A DNA stretch of 33,306 nt from PALSA-607 sp036510735 (GTDB taxonomy: Bacteria > Actinomycetota > Actinomycetes > Acidothermales > Acidothermaceae), in the NCBI GenBank assembly GCA_036510735.1, contig DATCDK010000137.1:1-33306 (forward strand). The letters run 5' to 3'. The notes under the pieces are model-generated. The model saw nothing but the letters and a program-made list of their open reading frames with translations, searched no databases and was not told where the DNA came from. This document shows, in pieces, positions 6,873 to 13,700 of the stretch. The number at the start of each line of letters is the position of its first letter. Position 1 is the first letter of the stretch. The translations under genes and the position numbers were made by a program.

Positions 6873-9663
6873 AAGCGTTTGGGCCCATCCGAGCTCCCAG
6901 TTCCGCACGCGAACGGATGCCGAGCTTCCGGTACACGCGCGCCAAGTTGGCTTCCACAGTCTTAACCGCGAGGAACGTGCGATCGGCGACCTCCTTGTTG
7001 CTGAGCCCCGACGCCGCGAGCTGTGCGACCAGCCGTTCGGTTTCGGTCAGCTCAGAGGGCGCGGACGGCCGCACGTTAACGCGCGCCAACTCCGCTGCGG
7101 CTTGTGCTTCCCACGCCGTTGCACCGAAGGAAGCGAACTCGCGCTCGGCTTCCAGCAACAACGCCCGCGCGTCGGATTTCGCCTTCGCGCGGCGGCTGAT
7201 CCGCCCGGCGATCAGCAGCGTTCGCGCGCGATCGAATCGCAAAGGCGACGTGTCGTACCACGACAGTGCGGACGCCGAATGTTCGAGCGCAGCAGTCATC
7301 CGACCCGCGTGTGCTTCGATCATGGCGCGTCCGGTCAAGACAACGGCGGCCGCCGACTCACGACCGGATCGCGTCGCCTGCTCGGAGAGCTCGTCACAAA
7401 ACGCGGAGGCATCCGCCGTCCGACCTCCTTCGACTAGGGCGCACACGTGGTCGAGATGCGAGCGACTGTAACCGGGCTCACCAAAATGCATGTCGGTCAG
7501 TGCCTGATGCCACGCGTCCGTGTGCTCCACGGCGCTCGTCGCGTCGTTTCGAGACAACGCAACGAACCCGAGGACGGCATGGACGCGATGCACGACCCAG
7601 GGGTTGGTGCTCTCTGCCTCAAGCACGCCGAGCAAAACTCGCGAGGCCTCGTCGAGCTGGCCCTGGTACGCCATAGCCAAGCCGAGGTTGTAGCGCGCTT
7701 GAGTTTCTTGGCTCTGGAGTTCGCCTTGGATGGCGACCTCAAAGTGTTCGTCGGCGTAAGCGCGACCCTGCGCGAGTTGCCCCTGCCAGAGGTAGATGTG
7801 TACGAGGTGACCGAGTGCGTACGTGATGGACGAAAGATCGCCGGTTGCGCGTGCCTCTTCGAGCAATGCAAGTAGCCGGCTCTCGGCGGCGGCGATCTCG
7901 TCGGCGTATTTCAGCAGCGCCGCATAGCTGGCGTCGGCCCGATCGGATAACCGCCGCGACGGATGCGCGCGCTCGATGTCGATCGCGCACGCGAACAGCT
8001 CGTGGTCGAGCCCGCGGCCCGCTCGAAAACGCGCACCCGCGAGCTGAGCGAGTGCACCCGACAGAATCATCGGATCCGGATTATCCTGCGCGACCAGGAG
8101 ATCGACGGCCTGCTGCGCGGAAGCTTCGGATACGTCGATGTCATTTGTCACGGCCGCGAGGGTCAGCAACGCTTCGGCCAACACCAGCGGGTCGTCTGCG
8201 GCCTCGGCGATCGCCACCTGCAGCCCATGCTCGGCGTCCGCCCAGCTCGTCACTTCCGTCGCGATCTCCGCAAGCCTGATCCGACGGCGGGCACGCGCCG
8301 ACCCCGGTTCAGTCATCGCGATCGCGTCCGACTGTGACTGCCACGCGCCAGAGCTGTCGCCGGAACGCAGCTGCGCATCAGCAAGCCGGTCGAGACGTGC
8401 CGGGCGCAATGCAGCGTCGGTCGTGTGCTCCAAGGACAACTGCGCAAGACCTACCGCAATATCCGGGACGCCGGCGGCGAGCGCCGCGGTGACGCCGACG
8501 TCGAGATCTGCAGCGAGAGCGGCCTGCGGCTCGGTAGCCGCGAGTGCTGCGTGTCGCACGCGCTCGACGGGATCATCGGCTGCGGCAGCGAGCCGTGCGT
8601 GCAGCTGTCGACGTCGTGATGTCGTCAGGCCGTTGTACGCGGCCGCACTCAACAGCGGGTGCGCCGCTCGGATCACGCGCGCCGCTCCAATCACCGTGGG
8701 CTCGTCGACGACGACCATTCCCGCAGCTACGGCTTGTTCGATCGCGTCGGTGTCGCGATCGTCGACGGTGAAGCGCCATGCGGCCGCAGTGGCGGCGACC
8801 ACGTCGGCAACCTCGGCTGGTAGGTGACGCACGCGCGCATCGACCAACGCGTTGAGCCCGGCCGGTACGGGCAACGGACTGCCGGCCTTGGGGTTGATCT
8901 CGAGTTGGTCGAGGGCACGGGCCAGTTCCAATGCATAGAGCGGGTTGCCGCCCGACGTCTCGTGCACGCGCAGCAGCATCGGCCGAGCGAGTCGGATCCC
9001 GCGGCGGGTCTGCAGCAGATCGAACAGTGCGCCAAGCGTCAACGGGCCGATCGAGACCACGGAGTATCGATCGCTCGGCAAACCCTGCAGCACCGGCAAT
9101 CGCACGTCGTGGTCGCGAACGGTAGCGAGCAGGCGCGCCGGATGCAGACCTTCGATTCGCCGTAGCGCGAAGGTCACTGCCGCTGCGCTGGCCGTGTCGA
9201 GGTAGGGCAGGTCGTCGATAGCCAACAACACGGGCGCCGTGTTCGTCGCGGACTGCAATGCCGACAGCAAGGCGGTGCCGACCATGCGTTCGTCGAGCGT
9301 CTCCGACCCTTGTTTCGACCCGGTCTGCAGTGACACGACCTCGAGGGCACGCCGTTGCACGTCCGGCAACGATTCGAGCGTTGTCGGCGGCATCGTGCGC
9401 ATCAGGTCGGTCATCCCGACCCACGGCAGTCGGGCCTCGGCCGACGTGGCTCGCGAAATCAGCACGTGATCGCCGGCCGCGCGTCGCTCCGCGACGATCG
9501 ACTCCCAGATCGCCGTCTTACCGATGCCCGCGTCGCCCGTCAACAGGACCGCGGCCGTTCGGTCTGCCGATTCGTTGAGTGCCGCCAGGATTGCGGTCCG
9601 TTCGAAAGCGCGCCCGATGAGGTCCGCGGAATCAGCCCCACGCAGTTGTTCCGACTCGGACAT
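6868..9663 (-). CDS. LAL-type LuxR regulator with N-terminal ATPase (931 aa)
   Basis: Large ATP-binding LuxR-family regulator. An N-terminal AAA/STAND domain shows Walker A GDAGIGKT (43-50) and Walker B VLLAIDD (145-151); a long TPR-like helical middle follows; a LuxR helix-turn-helix ends the protein (871-931: ELTETERLVAQLAASGLSNK, then KTVEANLARVYRKLGI). Such proteins are ATP-switched transcription activators. I place the start at the ATG at 9663 because GGGAGA precedes it at proper spacing; the open frame extends further, but that part reads as non-coding. Its promoter holds the 30-bp element shared with the DUF4242-like gene, suggesting autoregulation or a common regulator. A lipoprotein gene is divergent. 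Confidence 0.92.
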   Translation of the reverse strand: MSESEQLRGADSADLIGRAFERTAILAALNESADRTAAVLLTGDAGIGKTAIWESIVAERRAAGDHVLISRATSAEARLPWVGMTDLMRTMPPTTLESLPDVQRRALEVVSLQTGSKQGSETLDERMVGTALLSALQSATNTAPVLLAIDDLPYLDTASAAAVTFALRRIEGLHPARLLATVRDHDVRLPVLQGLPSDRYSVVSIGPLTLGALFDLLQTRRGIRLARPMLLRVHETSGGNPLYALELARALDQLEINPKAGSPLPVPAGLNALVDARVRHLPAEVADVVAATAAAWRFTVDDRDTDAIEQAVAAGMVVVDEPTVIGAARVIRAAHPLLSAAAYNGLTTSRRRQLHARLAAAADDPVERVRHAALAATEPQAALAADLDVGVTAALAAGVPDIAVGLAQLSLEHTTDAALRPARLDRLADAQLRSGDSSGAWQSQSDAIAMTEPGSARARRRIRLAEIATEVTSWADAEHGLQVAIAEAADDPLVLAEALLTLAAVTNDIDVSEASAQQAVDLLVAQDNPDPMILSGALAQLAGARFRAGRGLDHELFACAIDIERAHPSRRLSDRADASYAALLKYADEIAAAESRLLALLEEARATGDLSSITYALGHLVHIYLWQGQLAQGRAYADEHFEVAIQGELQSQETQARYNLGLAMAYQGQLDEASRVLLGVLEAESTNPWVVHRVHAVLGFVALSRNDATSAVEHTDAWHQALTDMHFGEPGYSRSHLDHVCALVEGGRTADASAFCDELSEQATRSGRESAAAVVLTGRAMIEAHAGRMTAALEHSASALSWYDTSPLRFDRARTLLIAGRISRRAKAKSDARALLLEAEREFASFGATAWEAQAAAELARVNVRPSAPSELTETERLVAQLAASGLSNKEVADRTFLAVKTVEANLARVYRKLGIRSRAELGARMGPNAS

Positions 9664-9703
9664 CGGTCTCCCGGTGGCAGGTGAAGCGGGCGCGCCGCCA
9701 GCG

Positions 9704-9753
9704 TACGCCCGCCCCTCGCCGTCCCGCCCTGATCGAGGGTTTGCCCCGATTCC
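9704..9753 (-). promoter_or_regulatory. 30-bp control element, copy 2 (promoter of the LAL gene)
   Basis: The minus strand from 9753 to 9724 is identical to 6534-6563. GCGTA (9708-9704) starts at the same 16-bp offset as in copy 1, and the LAL start codon is 60 bp after the 30-mer. The element lies in the region divergent to the lipoprotein gene (start 9834), so it might serve that gene as well. Confidence 0.7.
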
Positions 9754-9833
9754 ACGGCGAGGCTGCTCACCTAGCTTCGATGTGGCGGGAAGCCCGTCGC
9801 CGAATCGTCGAATCGTCGGAGCAGGGAGCAGCC

Positions 9834-10505
9834 ATGCAGGTCCGAGCGCTATCAACAGCCGCAGCCATCTTGGTCGTTGGCGTCGTCGCGTTGGCGTCAG
9901 CCGCGTGCAACCCCGCAACGAAGTCGAAGGCGACACCCTCGGTGACGGTGCTGCCCGCGACCGAGACACAGGCGGACGCGGCTTCCCCGACGTCGTCGCC
10001 CAGCGCGTCGGCAGCGGGCGCGTCGACCGCATCAAGCGCGCCGGCCGTCGCGAGTGCTAGCACTGCGGCCAGCTCGGCGGCGTCAACCGCGCCAGCGCCC
10101 GCAGCGGGCGGCGGCTCGACCGTCGACGTGTGCTCGCTCCTGACGCCAGCTCAAGCGTCGTCGATCAACGGCGTCACCTACGGAGCCGCCACGCCCCAGC
10201 ACTTCGAGGCCGGCCTTGACGTCTGTGACTACAAGAACAACGGCTCTCCCGATCCCATCGACATTCAAGACCTGACCACCCAAGTGACCTCGCTATCGGG
10301 CTGCTACACCCAGTTGCGGCAATCGAACGGCCCTGGCGTCAAGGTCTCAGGCGTTGGCGACGACGCATTCGGATACGAGATCGGCATCGACGTGAAGGTG
10401 GGCAACAGGTGTGTCGAGGTCTCCGGCCTGACTTCAGCCGAATTCAAGGACAACTACGCGCCCGACGTCGCCATGGCGAAGATCATCATCGCCGGCCTGC
10501 ACTAA
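9834..10505 (+). CDS. DUF3558-like lipoprotein (223 aa)
   Basis: A secreted protein with an N-terminal hydrophobic stretch (AAAILVVGVVALASAAC), putative lipidated Cys25, then an Ala/Ser/Thr-rich low-complexity linker to about residue 97 that probably spans the cell wall. The globular part starts VDVCSLLTPAQASSINGV and has further Cys residues (LDVCDYKN, LSGCYTQL, GNRCVEV), like DUF3558 lipoproteins. The lipobox SAAC is imperfect, since Leu is usual at -3. Start at ATG 9834, preceded by GGGAG; a longer open frame upstream lacks a signal peptide at its start. It is divergent from the LAL regulator, a layout repeated at 24893/25001. It may be a surface ligand-binding component; unproven. Confidence 0.82.
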   Translation: MQVRALSTAAAILVVGVVALASAACNPATKSKATPSVTVLPATETQADAASPTSSPSASAAGASTASSAPAVASASTAASSAASTAPAPAAGGGSTVDVCSLLTPAQASSINGVTYGAATPQHFEAGLDVCDYKNNGSPDPIDIQDLTTQVTSLSGCYTQLRQSNGPGVKVSGVGDDAFGYEIGIDVKVGNRCVEVSGLTSAEFKDNYAPDVAMAKIIIAGLH

Positions 10506-10654
10506 GGCTTGCTTCCCGCGGCTCACTCCCGCGGCTTAGTCACGAACGAGTTCGGTGGGCGGGCTGCTAGCACGAGCCGTCGTCCGCGCCGTCCACTCCA
10601 CACGCGGGCACGGGTTGGCGGGACTGATCTCCGCACTCTCCCCGGGCGACCATC

Positions 10655-10690
10655 GAAGTCCAGCGCACGCAAGAACGAGCACTGGACTTC
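10655..10690. terminator. Inverted repeat between convergent lipoprotein and LAL genes
   Basis: GAAGTCCAG (10655-10663) and CTGGACTTC (10682-10690) form a perfect 9-bp stem with an 18-base loop. It lies 28 bp beyond the LAL stop in the 212-bp gap between convergent genes, so a shared terminator is plausible, though no T-run follows. I see no gene in the rest of the gap. Confidence 0.4.
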
Positions 10691-10717
10691 AACGCTCCGG
10701 AGAGGGGTGGGTGCGGT

Positions 10718-13666
10718 CTAGACGAGCGCTGCGCGTTGGCCGATCTCGGCGGCTTCGATGCGGCTCGCCGCGTCGAGTTTGCGCAGCAGGTTCGACACGT
10801 GCACGCTCGCCGTTTTCTTGCTGATAAAGAGTTCTTCGGCGATCTGGCGGTCGGTCCGTCCCTTGGCTAGCTGCGCGAGAACCTCGATCTCGCGCGGAGT
10901 GAGTCCCAGGTCGTCGGCTGCCGAGTGGGTGGTGGACGTGATCGCCTGCTGGGCCGCGGTCAGAGTGATGCGGGCTCGCTCGGCCAGCCGTTCGATTCGC
11001 GCGATGAGTAACGGAGAGCCAGCCTCCGAGGCGGCTTGCCACGCGAGTTGTGCGCTCTCGACCGCGCTGCGTCGGTCGAGTCGGGCGCCGAGCAGGTATT
11101 CGGCTTCACGCCAACGGCAGTAGGCGGCGGCCAGTGGCTCGTGCGCGGCGTCCCATGAAGCGGCGGCCGCACGCCACAGGTCAGGATCGGGCCCGGTTAC
11201 CCGACTCGCCTCTGCCCGACACAGCGCGACAATGGCGATCATCCGTGGAAACACGACGACTCGGCGGGCACTTCGGGCAGTGATGATGACGTCGACCTCG
11301 TTCAAAACATCGGTGGCGAGTCCCTGCACCTTGTCGAGGTCGAACCTTCGCCGCATGGCACGGGCGTCGTCGAGGTCGTCGGCGATACCGCGCAATCTGA
11401 GCGCGTGCATCTCGAGCATGTACAGCACGTCGTCGCTACCTACGGCGATGGTCAAGGCGCGCTCGGCCTCGTCAATTGCGGCCCGCGGCTCGCCTCGCTC
11501 CAGATGAAGCTCGGCCCGCAAGATGTGGAACCACGCGTTGGCCTTCAATGAGTCGAGGCCGCCCGATGCCACCTCGGCCATCATCAGCAGGTCGGCCGCT
11601 TGGTCGAGGCGACCGCGGCGGACGGCGAGCATCGCACGAACGCCGTAGGGGCCGAACGCGCAGCTGCCGGTTCCTCGCTCCGGTATTTGCTGCAAGAGGT
11701 CTTCGGCCTCCTCCAACCGGCCGAGGCGGATGAGAGCCTCCGCGCTGTCCTGCCCGGCGGAGCTGAGTCTCACCCCGACCATGAGGTCGCTGTCGTCGTC
11801 GTTCGCGAAGACCAATTGCGCTGCCTCTTCAAGCCGGGCGGATTGGTTGAAGATATACATCAGATTGTTGTAGGCACGGTCGAGTTGGTTGGGGTTCGCG
11901 ACCTCGGTGGCGATGACGAGCGACCGCCGCACCAGCGCCAAGCCCTGCTCCGTTTCGCCTTGATCGAAGAGGCACACGCCCAGCGTGTTCGTGGCGTGGC
12001 CTTCAGCGACGCGCGCGCCAACAGCGCGCGCGGTGGCGATCGCTTCACGGGCCTTTGGGACTGCCTGGTCGTAGTCGTCCGTCAGCATCAGGCTCCGAGC
12101 CTGCTCGGCGAGGACTCCCGCTAATTCGGTAGACGGCATGTCGGGCGGCAACAGCGCCGCCGCCTTGCCCAACGCGTCGAACGCCTCGCGAGTGTCGCCT
12201 ACGTCCCATGCGTTGCGAAACAGCATGGTGTAGCAAACGGCAGCTCGCCGAGGGTCAGTGGTGGGGTTCAGGGCGTTTAGCGCGTCGTGCGCAACATTGA
12301 TCGAGCGCTGGATCTCCCCGCTGGCGTACGCCGCATCTGCGGTCTTCATGAGGAGATCGATGCGATTAAGCCCAAGCCAAGCCCGTGAGTCAGTCGGGAT
12401 GCGATTGGCGGCCGTGAGCGCGCGCTCGAAGTAGGCATGTGCCTGGGGCATCGCAATGATGGCCACGGCGGCGTCAGCCGCCGCAACGGACGCCCTCAAC
12501 GACTCGGACCAGTCGCCGGCCTCCCACCAGTGGTCGGCCAGCTCCATCGCTGCGTGGCCAGGCCCGGCGGCGCCGAGCTCAGGGTGCTGCATCAAGGCGA
12601 GTGCGACGGAGCGATGCAAACGTGCTCGCTCGCCTGGCAACAGCGCCTCGTAGACGGCCTCTCGCAACAGCGCGTGACGGAACCGGAACGAGTCAACGCC
12701 CCGATCTGCCACCAGGACTTTGAGTTCAACTGTTTCTGAGACCGCGACGTCCAGCTCATCGGCGTCGATTCGAGCAGCAGCAGACAACAGCCGGTGATGA
12801 ATCGAACCGCCTGCAGTTGCTGCGACTGCGGCGACTTGCCGTGCCTGCGGAGATAGGCGCTCGATACGCATCATGGCGACGTTTCGCAGGGCGACCGGGA
12901 GTGCCTTCGCGTGTCGCGCCGCCGTCAACTCCTCGGCGAAGAAGGGGTTACCGCCGGAACGCGACAGGACGGCGTCGACGAGCGTCCAGTCCGGCGAACC
13001 TCCCACGATCCCGGCGAGCAAGGCCGCAATCTCACTCCGGTCGAGGCCGGACAGTTCGATTTGCGAGACGCGGCTGTGCCGGCCCAGCTCGCCGAGCAGG
13101 CGACGAGGGCCGCCAAGTCCCTCGACCTCGTCGGATCGATAGCTTGCGAGGAGAAGTGCGGCGTGGGCACCAAGATTGCGGGTCAAGAAGTCGATGACTT
13201 CAATGCTCGCGGAGTCGGCCCATTGCAGGTCCTCGAAGACCAACACCATCGGTGATCGCTGCGCCAGTGCGCCAACGCTCTGCAAGAGGGCTTCGAACAG
13301 TTTCGTCTTCACGAGCCCGTTCTCGGGGGCAAAGTCGAGCATGACCGTGCCGTCGGCCGGGCCGAGTTGGCGCGCTATATCGCGCAGCACGCCCACGATC
13401 GGGCCGTAGGGAAGTCCGCCACCTTCAGCCGGACTGCACGTGCCGATCCCCACAAGAGCGCCACGAGCCCGTGCTCGCACGCAAAACTCTTGGATCAGGC
13501 GCGACTTGCCCATGCCAGCGTCCCCGGCGATCAGCACTGTCGCTGTGCCACGCTGCGGCAGGGCGTCAAGCGCCGTATCGAGTTGATCGAGCTCGGCAAC
13601 CCGACCGACGAATGCACCATTGGGCACCTGCTCGGCCACGGCCAAAGTGTTCCACATTGCGGACAC
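10718..13666 (-). CDS. LAL-type LuxR regulator, second gene of a tandem pair (982 aa)
   Basis: ATP-binding LuxR-family regulator. Walker A GDAGMGKS (48-55); FEDLQWADSASIEVIDFLTR as the Walker B region; a long helical TPR-like middle; C-terminal LuxR helix-turn-helix (about 918-982: LGLTPREIEVLAQLAKGRTD, then ISKKTASVHVSNLLRKLDAA). It is a clear paralogue of the upstream gene 13701-16688, sharing MWNTLAVAEQ at the start and a near-identical C-terminus. I prefer the GTG at 13666, five bases after AAGGAG; the ATG at 13657 would match the paralogue's start exactly. The 34-bp gap to the upstream stop suggests one transcript. The small differences in the recognition domain suggest similar DNA targets; differences in the sensor region may give different inputs. 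Confidence 0.92.
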   Translation of the reverse strand: MSAMWNTLAVAEQVPNGAFVGRVAELDQLDTALDALPQRGTATVLIAGDAGMGKSRLIQEFCVRARARGALVGIGTCSPAEGGGLPYGPIVGVLRDIARQLGPADGTVMLDFAPENGLVKTKLFEALLQSVGALAQRSPMVLVFEDLQWADSASIEVIDFLTRNLGAHAALLLASYRSDEVEGLGGPRRLLGELGRHSRVSQIELSGLDRSEIAALLAGIVGGSPDWTLVDAVLSRSGGNPFFAEELTAARHAKALPVALRNVAMMRIERLSPQARQVAAVAATAGGSIHHRLLSAAARIDADELDVAVSETVELKVLVADRGVDSFRFRHALLREAVYEALLPGERARLHRSVALALMQHPELGAAGPGHAAMELADHWWEAGDWSESLRASVAAADAAVAIIAMPQAHAYFERALTAANRIPTDSRAWLGLNRIDLLMKTADAAYASGEIQRSINVAHDALNALNPTTDPRRAAVCYTMLFRNAWDVGDTREAFDALGKAAALLPPDMPSTELAGVLAEQARSLMLTDDYDQAVPKAREAIATARAVGARVAEGHATNTLGVCLFDQGETEQGLALVRRSLVIATEVANPNQLDRAYNNLMYIFNQSARLEEAAQLVFANDDDSDLMVGVRLSSAGQDSAEALIRLGRLEEAEDLLQQIPERGTGSCAFGPYGVRAMLAVRRGRLDQAADLLMMAEVASGGLDSLKANAWFHILRAELHLERGEPRAAIDEAERALTIAVGSDDVLYMLEMHALRLRGIADDLDDARAMRRRFDLDKVQGLATDVLNEVDVIITARSARRVVVFPRMIAIVALCRAEASRVTGPDPDLWRAAAASWDAAHEPLAAAYCRWREAEYLLGARLDRRSAVESAQLAWQAASEAGSPLLIARIERLAERARITLTAAQQAITSTTHSAADDLGLTPREIEVLAQLAKGRTDRQIAEELFISKKTASVHVSNLLRKLDAASRIEAAEIGQRAALV

Positions 13667-13700
13667 GTTCGCTCCTTGATGAACTTCGGTCTGCAAGCGG

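Noticed and set aside
6784..7437. 217-codon plus-strand frame across the DUF4242-like end and the LAL end
   Set aside because: Runs antisense through the conserved helix-turn-helix; no start signal.
8138..8827. Long plus-strand frame opposite the 931-aa LAL gene
   Set aside because: Ser/Ala/Arg-rich translation without family resemblance, inside a gene with clear domains; an antisense frame of high-GC coding DNA.
9796..9815. 9-bp tandem repeat GAATCGTCG before the first lipoprotein
   Set aside because: Only two copies, likely chance in GC-rich DNA with frequent TCG; no functional context.
9681..9833. N-terminal extension of the first lipoprotein
   Set aside because: It would bury the signal peptide 51 residues in; GGGAG and ATG 9834 give a normal signal sequence.
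9664..10035. N-terminal extension of the 931-aa LAL gene
   Set aside because: Arg/Pro-rich, overlaps the divergent promoter and lipoprotein start; a good ribosome binding site supports the ATG at 9663.
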